Made by a program: the position numbers and the translations under genes
Assembly: GCA_944392155.1 (NCBI GenBank)
Contig: CALXVR010000008.1
Coordinates: 1-55,517 of the forward strand
DNA length: 55,517 bases
DNA from: an uncultured Alphaproteobacteria bacterium
GTDB taxonomy: Bacteria > Pseudomonadota > Alphaproteobacteria > RF32 > CAG-239
Direction: 5' to 3'
The notes under the pieces: generated by a model
The model's input: the letters and a program-made list of their open reading frames with translations, nothing else
The model's database searches: none
Told to the model about the DNA's origin: nothing
Part shown: positions 26,233-34,339 of the stretch, piece by piece
Numbering within the stretch: position 1 is the first letter of the stretch
Layout: each line of letters starts with the position of its first letter

Positions 26233-26280
26233 AACAGCTCGCAAAAATCCACCTTCTGGTTTGAGAAAAACAGCTAAGCC
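26233..26280 (-). repeat. Short dispersed repeat, copy 1
   Basis: About 48 bases that recur, with three differences, in direct orientation on the plus strand at 35579-35627. Read on the minus strand it could encode LAVFLKPEGGFLRA and overlaps the stop codon of the DUF805 gene. Both copies sit directly after a gene end. It has no self-complementarity and is not a terminator. Confidence 0.82.
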
Positions 26281-26798
26281 CCCAAATAAAACATTACACC
26301 TCGCCCGAGCAGGAAGAGGGTGGCACAAATTCCGATATATAAATATGGGCGTTTGAGCAAAGGAGAAACGATATCCGGCTTTTTCTCTTTTCTTCCGGGG
26401 AAAAACAATACAATAATAAAAGACAATACATATAAAACACCAAAACCTCTCCAAACATTTTCTAAAACTTTGGGTAAAGTTATATGATTATAGTAGTCTG
26501 TCAGCAAAAAAGTTCCGGTATAAACTAAAACAACAAGGGTACCTTTATAGTTTATATCCCGACATCTTTTCTGAAAAGCGGCTAAGGTTGCACAAAAGAC
26601 CACAAAAGAAGCTATTGTTGTTAAGATGACAAAGCCTTGTTCCGTAACAATTCTTAAAAATAGATTGATGGTTATTAAAGCGCCCCAAAACTGAAGACGA
26701 TTAAATCTTCCGTCAAAGGAAAAATAAAAAGTCAGCGGATTTTCGCCCCAGACATCCTTAAAAAAATTATTGATATCTTTTTTAACTTTTTGCATCAT
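26274..26798 (-). CDS. DUF805-like membrane protein, copy 1
   Basis: The 174-residue protein has the DUF805 opening (FYFSFDGRFNRLQFWGALI, an F-x-G-R-x-x-R-x-x-F-W pattern) and about five hydrophobic helices. QKRCRDINYKG is a cytoplasmic loop typical of the family. A basic loop (PGRKEKKPD) comes before the last helix. DUF805 proteins are small inner-membrane proteins of unknown function, often next to toxins or phage genes. It is a duplicate of 27529-28053: the first 45 codons and last 50 are nearly identical, while the middle has diverged. The gene has an AAGGA site and a hairpin leader. It follows the small 26868-27371 gene. Confidence 0.86.
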   Translation of the reverse strand: MMQKVKKDINNFFKDVWGENPLTFYFSFDGRFNRLQFWGALITINLFLRIVTEQGFVILTTIASFVVFCATLAAFQKRCRDINYKGTLVVLVYTGTFLLTDYYNHITLPKVLENVWRGFGVLYVLSFIIVLFFPGRKEKKPDIVSPLLKRPYLYIGICATLFLLGRGVMFYLGA

Positions 26799-26868
26799 TT
26801 GTTTAATCCTTATCTTTGGGTTGGTGTCAGGATATTAAACACCAACCCAAAAGTCAACGGGTTAATCT
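26283..26868. repeat. 586-bp duplication, left copy
   Basis: The segment repeats at 27538-28123 at a constant offset of 1255 bases and equal length, bounded by CAAATAAAACATTACACC on one side and GGGTTAATCT on the other. It contains a whole DUF805 gene and its leader. The ends are nearly identical while the middle differs at many codons. Confidence 0.92.
26815..26857 (-). promoter_or_regulatory. Promoter with overlapping inverted repeat, DUF805 copy 1
   Basis: On the minus strand TTGACT (26852-26857), a 17-base spacer and TATCCT (26829-26834) form a weak promoter. A perfect 13-bp inverted repeat, TTTGGGTTGGTGT (26815-26827) with 26839-26851, straddles the -10. This geometry suits a repressor operator; as RNA it could only form when transcription starts further upstream. 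Confidence 0.6.
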
Positions 26869-27371
26869 TATTTATTTTTCACTCCGTTCTTTTTCTCTTT
26901 ATAATAAGTAAGTCCTTTTTTAATAAGATTAAAAGCTTTAGCTCCGTTGACCCCAATATCAATTGCATAATTAGAATATTTGTAAAGATCACCTAAATTT
27001 TCTTGTTTAGCAAGTTTTTCAAGTTCTTTTTGTCTATTTGCATACTGAGGATTTAAATCTTCATAAAATTTTCCCATACCAGAATTAAGTGCATATTCAA
27101 GTCCGCCAAGAACTCCTTGTCCAAAACCTTCCAAGCCGCTTTTAATAATATCTGCTGTTGGGATTGGTTTAGGGTTGGGGTTTGTATATTTAGGTCGTTT
27201 GGGAATGGTGGACCTTCTCAAAGCCTCCTCACTCCAAGGTGTCGGTGTTTGCTGTTGCCGCCGCGGTGTTTGCGGAACATAGCTTTCAATAAAATTACGA
27301 TGACTATATTTTTCGTTCTGCAGTTCTTTTTCTGGGTCTTCTTGCGCAATATAGCGAATTAAATTTCCCAT
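26868..27371 (-). CDS. Small unknown protein between DUF805 copies
   Basis: I do not recognise this 167-residue protein. The first 75 residues are hydrophilic, Pro/Gln/Arg-rich and probably disordered (TPRRQQQTPTP, PKYTNPNPKPIPT). Then comes a Gly-rich stretch (GLEGFGQGVLGGLEYALNSG), a helical part and a Lys-rich end. There is no signal peptide. It has AAGGAGATAGTTT before the ATG, but a strong terminator (27402-27435) lies only about 30 bases upstream, leaving little room for its own promoter. Placement between two DUF805 genes recalls small toxin-immunity arrangements, but nothing in the sequence proves toxicity. Confidence 0.75.
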   Translation of the reverse strand: MGNLIRYIAQEDPEKELQNEKYSHRNFIESYVPQTPRRQQQTPTPWSEEALRRSTIPKRPKYTNPNPKPIPTADIIKSGLEGFGQGVLGGLEYALNSGMGKFYEDLNPQYANRQKELEKLAKQENLGDLYKYSNYAIDIGVNGAKAFNLIKKGLTYYKEKKNGVKNK

Positions 27372-27401
27372 AAACTATCTCCTTAAAAAAAATTTAAAAA
27401 C

Positions 27402-27435
27402 AAAAAAAATCCGAAGACATGAGTCTTCGGATTTT
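27402..27435 (-). terminator. Terminator after DUF805 copy 2, upstream of the 27371 gene
   Basis: AAAATCCGAAGAC (27406-27418) pairs perfectly with GTCTTCGGATTTT (27423-27435). On the minus strand eight T follow at once. The stem resembles the tyrS terminator. The next start codon on the same strand is only about 30 bases downstream. Confidence 0.9.
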
Positions 27436-27528
27436 GGATACACTTATAGCAAGTGATAGTTTATTAATACGCTAAGAAATTTCAATTTTCAAGAAAAAAA
27501 AATTACTTTCAACAACTTTTGCGTAAAA

Positions 27529-28053
27529 TCATGCTTTCAAATAAAACATTACACCCCGCCCGAGCAGAAAGAGGATGGCACAAATTCCGATATATAAATA
27601 TGGGCGTTTGAGCAAAGGAGAAACGATATCCGGCTTTTTCTCTTTTCTTCCGGGGAAAAACAATAAAAGAAGGAGGGCAAATATGTATACAAAGACAAAG
27701 CCACCCCAAACATATTCTAAAACTTTGGGTAAAGTTATATTATCATAATAGTCTGTCAGCAAAAAAGCACCGGTATAAACTAAAGTAATGATTGTTCCTT
27801 TGTGGTTCAAATCTCTACATCTTTTTTGGATACCGGCAAGTGTTGCCCAAAAAGCTACAAAAGATGCAATAGCTGTCAAAGCTCCAATGTTTTGTGCGTC
27901 AACGACCTCGTAAAATAGATTAAGGGTTATCAAAGCACCCAAAAGTTGGAGTTGATTAAATCTTCCGTCAAAGGAAAAATAAAAAATCAGCGGATTTTCG
28001 CCCCAGACATCCTTAAAAAATTTATTGATATCTTTTTTAACTTTTTGCATCAT
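27529..28053 (-). CDS. DUF805-like membrane protein, copy 2
   Basis: This is a 174-residue paralogue of 26274-26798, same length and topology, with FDGRFNQLQLLGALI, QKRCRDLNHKG and an almost identical end (FPGRKEKKPDIVSPLLKRPY). The second aromatic/Arg positions of the DUF805 signature (R-x-x-F-W) are replaced here by Q-x-x-L-L, so this copy has drifted from the consensus. It carries the same leader with the inverted repeat and is followed about 90 bases later by a strong terminator. It is the upstream copy on the minus strand. Function unknown. Confidence 0.86.
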   Translation of the reverse strand: MMQKVKKDINKFFKDVWGENPLIFYFSFDGRFNQLQLLGALITLNLFYEVVDAQNIGALTAIASFVAFWATLAGIQKRCRDLNHKGTIITLVYTGAFLLTDYYDNITLPKVLEYVWGGFVFVYIFALLLLLFFPGRKEKKPDIVSPLLKRPYLYIGICAILFLLGRGVMFYLKA

Positions 28054-28123
28054 TTGTTTAATCCTTATCTTTGGGTTGGTGTCAGGATATTAAACACCAA
28101 CCCAAAAGTCAACGGGTTAATCT
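27538..28123. repeat. 586-bp duplication, right copy
   Basis: Partner of 26283-26868 in the same orientation. Sequence identity is highest in about the first 170 and last 210 bases and lower between, a mosaic expected from partial gene conversion after duplication or from selection on the middle. Confidence 0.92.
28070..28112 (-). promoter_or_regulatory. Promoter with overlapping inverted repeat, DUF805 copy 2
   Basis: Identical to the element at 26815-26857: TTGACT, 17-base spacer, TATCCT, with 13-bp arms at 28070-28082 and 28094-28106 around the -10. Identity of both copies is consistent with a shared regulator or very recent conversion. Confidence 0.6.
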
Positions 28124-28140
28124 GCTAACCAATTTTCAAT

Positions 28141-28169
28141 CATCACCCGCCCGAGCAGGAAGAGAAGAA
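28141..28169 (-). pseudogene. Remnant of a third DUF805 copy
   Basis: CGCCCGAGCAGGAAGAG (28148-28164) is identical to the C-terminal coding region of copy 1 (26302-26318) and one base different from copy 2. On the minus strand it would read LFLLGR followed by V, M, like the C-terminus LFLLGRGVM. The rest of the gene is missing, so this is the scar of a third copy or of a recombination event. Confidence 0.6.
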
Positions 28170-28204
28170 GGCAATTTTTTTATTCATGGCTCATACCTCT
28201 TGGT

Positions 28205-29470
28205 TCAAAAACAGAGTTTGGATTTGATTTGTTCATAGGCGTAATAATCTGAAATTTTGCCCTGAAGCAGGTAGGATGGTTTGGTGGCGAATATGGCTTT
28301 GGCGGCTTTTAATATATCTTCGGCACAAACGGCATTGATTTTTTCAATTTGTTTTTCAAGCTGTTGCAATTTTCCGAAATTAATCAGTTGTTCCGCCGCA
28401 AGTTCAATGCTTTCCTCATTATCTTCGGCTTTTTTGGTCAAAGCCACAATCAGTTGCCTTTTGGCGCGCGCCAATTCTTTTTCGGTAACAGGTTGCGTTG
28501 CCATTTTTTGAATCTCAGAAAGCACGATGTCCAAAATCTGGTTAATATTTTGCGCCTGCGCTGCCGCCGTAATTGCCACATAGCCGACATCCGTTTCATC
28601 TACGATAGATGTGCTGATGTCATAAACCAAAGCGCGCTTAATTCTGACCTCGGTATTCAGGCGTGAAACTTCTTCACCGCCCAAAATCTGCATCGCCAGA
28701 TATTTGGCTTCTTTTTTTAAGTCTTTGTCCTCCGCCAAAAGGTCAAATCCAAGCTCAAATTTTACTTCCGGCTCATTGGGCTTAATATGTCTGAAACCGC
28801 CGATATATTTTTGCGCCGGTCTTTCGGTCTTTTCACCGTTCGGAATATTGCCAAAATATTTTTGCGCCAAAGCCACAAGCTCTTGGTGTTCAAAATTTCC
28901 GGAGGCAGACAAAATCAGATTTTTGCCGCAATAGCAATTTTTGCGCCAAGCCTCAAGCTCCGCTTTGCCGATTTTTTCAAGAATTTTACGTTGTCCCAAA
29001 ATATCTTTGCCGAGCGGCTGGTCGCCGTAAACTATTTGTGAAAAAGCATCATTAAAAAAGTCGTCATTGTCATTTTCGTCTTCATACATTTCCTGAAAAA
29101 TGACTTGTCTTTCACTATTGATATTTTCTTCCGTAAAAGTGGAGTTACACAAAATATCCGCTAAAAGTTCAAGAGCGGCTTCTTTGTCCTCGACCAGAAC
29201 TTCAATTGAAAAAGCCATACAGTCCATATCCGTCCATGCATTGGACTTTCCGCCCATATCGGCAATTTTTTCGTTAATCTCCAGTTCGGAAAGGGTTGTT
29301 GTGCCCTTAAAAGTCATATGCTCGCAAAAATGCGCAATACCGTTAAGCTCTTTGGGTTCAACTCTGGAGCCGCAACGACACCAAACCCCGACATTAAACA
29401 TTTTTGTCGCTGTATTTTTTTGAGAAACGACACTCAAGCCATTATCTAATATTGTTAAATCCGCCGTCAT
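28205..29470 (-). CDS. M16-family zinc peptidase (processing-peptidase type)
   Basis: The 421-residue product has the inverted zinc motif H-x-x-E-H as HFCEH in LNGIAHFCEHMTFKGT, with a downstream Glu near NSERQVIFQEMYED, then the C-terminal M16 half (YVAITAAAQAQNINQ). M16B enzymes of this size resemble mitochondrial processing peptidase and PqqF-like proteins. They cleave small peptides and are cytoplasmic or periplasmic; no signal peptide is seen here. The start is taken at ATG 29470 (MTADLTILDNGL), where the fold begins; an upstream start at 29524 adds 18 unrelated residues. It is divergent from tgt. Confidence 0.92.
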   Translation of the reverse strand: MTADLTILDNGLSVVSQKNTATKMFNVGVWCRCGSRVEPKELNGIAHFCEHMTFKGTTTLSELEINEKIADMGGKSNAWTDMDCMAFSIEVLVEDKEAALELLADILCNSTFTEENINSERQVIFQEMYEDENDNDDFFNDAFSQIVYGDQPLGKDILGQRKILEKIGKAELEAWRKNCYCGKNLILSASGNFEHQELVALAQKYFGNIPNGEKTERPAQKYIGGFRHIKPNEPEVKFELGFDLLAEDKDLKKEAKYLAMQILGGEEVSRLNTEVRIKRALVYDISTSIVDETDVGYVAITAAAQAQNINQILDIVLSEIQKMATQPVTEKELARAKRQLIVALTKKAEDNEESIELAAEQLINFGKLQQLEKQIEKINAVCAEDILKAAKAIFATKPSYLLQGKISDYYAYEQIKSKLCF

Positions 29471-29593
29471 CAGCCCCAACTTACTCCGAAAATTTATTTT
29501 TCGATTATCGGCGCAAACGGGCAATTGTCAACATAAAAATCCTTGCTTTTATGGCTTTTTGATGACATAGTGAAACAAATTTTTTTAACATAA

Positions 29594-30730
<1,137 letters not shown>

Positions 30731-30733
30731 CTT

Positions 30734-31684
30734 ATGGTTGAAATAAGCGGAGCACGGCATGAAGAAATGTTTGATTCTTTTGCCGAACAAAACAAACAAG
30801 AAGGATTGAGAGTTTTTGTTGCCGGAGGAAGCCGCCCCGGAACCGATCCCGTTTATGTTGAAGAGGCCTATAATTTAGGTCGCCAAATTATCCGTATGGA
30901 CTTCAAGCTCGATTTCGGCTTGTCAAATGCAGGGATTATGGGGGCTGTGGCACGCGGCGTCATGGATGGCTGGAACAAAAAACAAAGCAAAGATAAAGGT
31001 TATCCTATTCAGGCTGTTACCACACAAGCTTATTATGACTTATATCCGCGTGATGATGAGCTTATCTCTCAGATTGAAAACCTGATTGTGGCCAAAACTC
31101 TGGAAGAGCGTAAGCAAAAACTCCTTGATGCCGACTTTGTTGTTTTTGCTCCCGGCGGAGTTGGAACTTTGGATGAGTTGGCTTATGACTGTGTTGCCAT
31201 GCAAGATGGGTTTTTGCAACCGAAACCCTTTATTTTGTATAATATCAACGGCTATTTTCATCATTTATTGGAATATATGAAGTCTTTGGCTCAGGAAGGT
31301 TTTTCGGATCCGATACCTTTTATTGTTGCAGAAAACAGTGATGAAGTCGGTATTGTTTTCCGCCTTTTGAAGTTGCGCTACAAAAAAGGTTCTACACCGG
31401 CTGAGGCTTATGCCAACACACGCCAACTTATTTACGAATTGCCCTATTTCATCAAGAAAAAAGTTAACAGCTCTATCTTTGTTGAGCATATTATTGAAGA
31501 AATGGAACGCATAAGCAAAGAAGGCAGCGAAGAAGAAAAAGCAGAGCTGGCTAAGGAGATTGAGACGGCTTATCTGGAAAAAGAGATAGAACGTATGTAT
31601 GAGCGCTTGGCTAAAACCGGTCGTGATACGTCCATTGTCAGCGACAAACTAACAAAGCTCAAGAAACGCAAGGCCTTAAAATAA
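30734..31684 (+). CDS. LOG-family protein with long C-terminal extension
   Basis: The core has the LOG signature: AGGSRPGTDP near the N-terminus and PGGVGTLDELAYD near residue 140, including the catalytic Arg/Glu set of nucleoside-5'-monophosphate phosphoribohydrolases (the cytokinin-activating LOG enzymes, also called lysine decarboxylase family by error). Usual LOG proteins are about 190-220 residues. This one is 316, with a helical, charged tail (from about 215) rich in Lys/Glu (EEMERISKEGSEEEKAE). The tail could support oligomerisation. It sits 3 bp after tgt. In bacteria the likely role is nucleotide salvage or damage control; plant-like cytokinin production is not implied. Confidence 0.88.
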   Translation: MVEISGARHEEMFDSFAEQNKQEGLRVFVAGGSRPGTDPVYVEEAYNLGRQIIRMDFKLDFGLSNAGIMGAVARGVMDGWNKKQSKDKGYPIQAVTTQAYYDLYPRDDELISQIENLIVAKTLEERKQKLLDADFVVFAPGGVGTLDELAYDCVAMQDGFLQPKPFILYNINGYFHHLLEYMKSLAQEGFSDPIPFIVAENSDEVGIVFRLLKLRYKKGSTPAEAYANTRQLIYELPYFIKKKVNSSIFVEHIIEEMERISKEGSEEEKAELAKEIETAYLEKEIERMYERLAKTGRDTSIVSDKLTKLKKRKALK

Positions 31685-31749
31685 ACTTATACGACATATA
31701 AATTTACATAACAATTTATGGTTGACAATATTTGATTGTAATGTCTTTT

Positions 31750-31781
31750 ATAATTCTATTATGAATTTATAATGGAATTAT
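31750..31781. promoter_or_regulatory. AT-rich inverted repeat at the start of the glycosyltransferase gene
   Basis: ATAATTCTATTAT (31750-31762) and ATAATGGAATTAT (31769-31781) are complementary apart from one G-T pair, around GAATTT. It ends three bases before the ATG and covers any -10. A TTGACA lies at 31722-31727, with a spacing of 21 to the nearest TATAAT. It may be an operator or an mRNA hairpin masking a weak GAG ribosome site. Confidence 0.6.
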
Positions 31782-31784
31782 GAG

Positions 31785-32480
31785 ATGTTTGGGAAACGCA
31801 GACATATAGACTTTTCAATCATTATGCCAACATACAATCGCGCTTTTTGTATTAAAAATGCTATAGATTCTGTTTTGGCGCAAGATTATCCGAATTTTGA
31901 ACTTCTTGTTGTTGATGACGGCTCGTCAGATAATACGGAAGAATTAATCTTAAATACTTATCCTGAAGAAATTAAAAACGGAAAAATTATTTATGCTCGC
32001 TTTGCTCACGGCGGAGTCAGTCATACACGTAATATGGGCTTGCGTTTGGCAAAAAATCCGTGGATTGCTTATATGGATACGGACAACACTATGGAAGGAA
32101 GCTTTCTGAGCTCTTTTGCTGAAGTAATGTCTGCAAAAACGGCTGAATGTTATTATTGTAAAATTGCCATCCGCAGTAAAGGTATCACCATAGGGAAAAG
32201 GTTCAAATACAAAAGGCTCAAGGAATCAAACTATATTGATATGGGAGCTTTTGTGCACTCTAAAAAACTTTATCAAAAATATGGCGGCTTTGATGAAAAC
32301 CTTAAGCGTTTTGAGGATTGGGATTTGGTTTTGAATTATACCGCACACTATAAACCTGTTTTTATAGATAAAGTATTAGTAGATTATAATGACAGCCAAG
32401 CACATGAGCGTATTTCCAATAGCGAAAAAAATATAGAAAACGCCGATATTGTCAAACGCAAGCATGGTTTTATAAAATAG
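31785..32480 (+). CDS. Glycosyltransferase family 2
   Basis: The 231-residue protein has the GT-A fold of GT2: IIMPTYNRAFCIKNAIDSVLAQDYPNFE, then VVDDGSSDNTEE and the metal-binding DxD-like AYMDTDN, then GGFDENLKRFEDWDLVLN (the E-D-W acceptor-site motif). No membrane helix is visible, so it is cytoplasmic or peripheral. Donor and acceptor are unknown. It is next to an MsbA-like exporter (from 32561) but with 80 bp between; a common role in surface glycan or lipid modification is possible but not shown. ATG 31785 is set by the fold start. Confidence 0.92.
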   Translation: MFGKRRHIDFSIIMPTYNRAFCIKNAIDSVLAQDYPNFELLVVDDGSSDNTEELILNTYPEEIKNGKIIYARFAHGGVSHTRNMGLRLAKNPWIAYMDTDNTMEGSFLSSFAEVMSAKTAECYYCKIAIRSKGITIGKRFKYKRLKESNYIDMGAFVHSKKLYQKYGGFDENLKRFEDWDLVLNYTAHYKPVFIDKVLVDYNDSQAHERISNSEKNIENADIVKRKHGFIK

Positions 32481-32560
32481 TTGTTTTAATTAAACAAAAA
32501 AAACTTGAGCCAATAAGACTAAGCCTCTAAACTAAAGTAAATTTTGTTAAGGGGTATAAG

Positions 32561-34339
32561 ATGACAACATCTGTCTGGAAGTTTTTGTGGAAATATCTTT
32601 CCAAGCTCAAAATTTTGTTCTTTGGGGTGTTGTTATCCGTGCTTGCCGGCGAGTTCTTTGTGCGCTTGTCTTTGTATTATGCCTCAAAGATAGTGGATGT
32701 TTTGGCCTCATCAGAGCCCAAAGATGTTTTGCTCTGGAGCGGGTTGGGATTAGCTGGTCTGGCCTCGCTTTTTTTGCTGCTCAAAGGCTTGTTGCTCAAT
32801 GTGCTTATTTTCATTGAGGCCAGATTTTTGCCGGTTTATATGAGCCGTATCTCCAAAGACTTGTTCAACTATGCTCACCGCCACTCAACAGCTTTTTTTG
32901 CAGAAGAAATGGCAGGCAATATCTCCGGCAAGATCAAAACCATTATTGATGACAGTTACAGCATTTATTATACCATCCTTTGGGGTTTTATCTCGCCAAG
33001 CATTGCCGTAATCATCAGCTTTGCGTTTATTTTTGACATCAATGTTAGCTTGGCTTTGGTTATGTTAGGGCTTAATTTTTTATTGGTTTGGGCCCTGTAT
33101 GTCTTGAGCCGCAAGCTCGCACCTTATTCGGAAGCGCGTGCCAAGCTGATGTCTGAGGCCAACGGTGTTTTGGTGGACAGCATAAGCAATGCCAGCTTGG
33201 TCAAAAACTTCAGCAATTTTTTGTATGAGAAAAAGCACTATTTCAGCTTTGTGCGCAAGGCTGCCGTTGCCGACAGAATGGAGAATAAGCAGTTTGGCTA
33301 TTTGTTCATCGCCCAAGGCGTACTGAGGGCTCTGCTACAAGCCGTGTTTTACGCTCTGCCCGTGTGGTATTGGTATAGAGGCGAAATTAATGTCGGGCAG
33401 TTTGTGCTGATTCAGTCGCTGATTGCGGTTTTGTGCAATATTTATAACATGCTGTCTATGAACTTTATCAATTTTTTCAGGCTCTATGGAGGCATCAAAG
33501 ACGGCCTAAAACTGTTGTCTCGCCCATTTGAGGTCGTGGATGCGCCAAATGCACATCGCCTGAAAGTTAAAGCAGGGCAAATAGATTTTAATGATGTTAA
33601 TTATCATTACAAACATTCTGATGCTCTGTTTAAGGAATTTAACCTGCATATCAATGCCGGCGAAAAAATCGGCTTGGTCGGGCGCTCCGGCTCGGGCAAA
33701 TCAACGCTCATAAAGCTCCTGTCCAGATATTATGACATTCAGGGCGGAAGCATATGCATTGATGAGCAAAATATTGCCGAAGTAACCCAAAAGAGCTTGC
33801 GTGCCGCCATTGCGCTCATTCCTCAAGACCCGTCTTTGTTCAACCGTACGATTATGGAGAACATTCGTTACGGCAAGCTCCGCGCCACTGATGAAGAAGT
33901 CTATGCCGCCGCCAAAAAAGCCTATATTCACGACTTTATTATGTCTTTGCCGGAAGGTTATAAGTCAAAGGTCGGTGAAAGGGGCGTTATGCTCTCGGGC
34001 GGTGAGCGGCAGAGAATAGCCATTGCTCGCGCTATTTTGAAAGACGCGCCGATTTTGATTCTGGATGAGGCCACTTCTGCCTTAGACAGCGAGAGCGAAA
34101 AATATATTCAGGCCTCTATTCGCGAGCTGATGAAAAACAAAACCGTCATCGCCATTGCACACCGCCTCTCCACCCTAAAAGAAATGGATAAAATCATTGT
34201 GATGGATAAAGGAAAGATTATAGAGAGCGGCACACATACCGAGCTTTTGCGCAAAAAAGGCTTGTATCACGGCTTTTATGATATGCAGTCGCAAGGCTTT
34301 ATCAATATGAACTCTGTGCCAAAGGAGGAAAAATGCTAA
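32561..34339 (+). CDS. MsbA-like ABC exporter, permease-ATPase fusion
   Basis: The 592-residue half-transporter has an N-terminal six-helix domain (residues 1-320) and a C-terminal ATPase with Walker A GRSGSGKST, Q-loop LIPQDPSLFNRT, signature LSGGERQR, Walker B LILDEATSALD and H-loop AHRLST. Type IV exporters of this form move lipids, peptides or drugs as dimers. AGGGG precedes the ATG. The final seven bases overlap the start of the SpmA-SpmB gene, so translation is coupled. Substrate unknown. A second protein of the type lies at 47658-49433. Confidence 0.95.
   Translation: MTTSVWKFLWKYLSKLKILFFGVLLSVLAGEFFVRLSLYYASKIVDVLASSEPKDVLLWSGLGLAGLASLFLLLKGLLLNVLIFIEARFLPVYMSRISKDLFNYAHRHSTAFFAEEMAGNISGKIKTIIDDSYSIYYTILWGFISPSIAVIISFAFIFDINVSLALVMLGLNFLLVWALYVLSRKLAPYSEARAKLMSEANGVLVDSISNASLVKNFSNFLYEKKHYFSFVRKAAVADRMENKQFGYLFIAQGVLRALLQAVFYALPVWYWYRGEINVGQFVLIQSLIAVLCNIYNMLSMNFINFFRLYGGIKDGLKLLSRPFEVVDAPNAHRLKVKAGQIDFNDVNYHYKHSDALFKEFNLHINAGEKIGLVGRSGSGKSTLIKLLSRYYDIQGGSICIDEQNIAEVTQKSLRAAIALIPQDPSLFNRTIMENIRYGKLRATDEEVYAAAKKAYIHDFIMSLPEGYKSKVGERGVMLSGGERQRIAIARAILKDAPILILDEATSALDSESEKYIQASIRELMKNKTVIAIAHRLSTLKEMDKIIVMDKGKIIESGTHTELLRKKGLYHGFYDMQSQGFINMNSVPKEEKC

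Noticed and set aside
26134..27435. Interpretation of the repeated CCGAAG hairpins as CRISPR repeats
   Set aside because: The two hairpins are terminators after separate genes, with no spacer array or cas gene.
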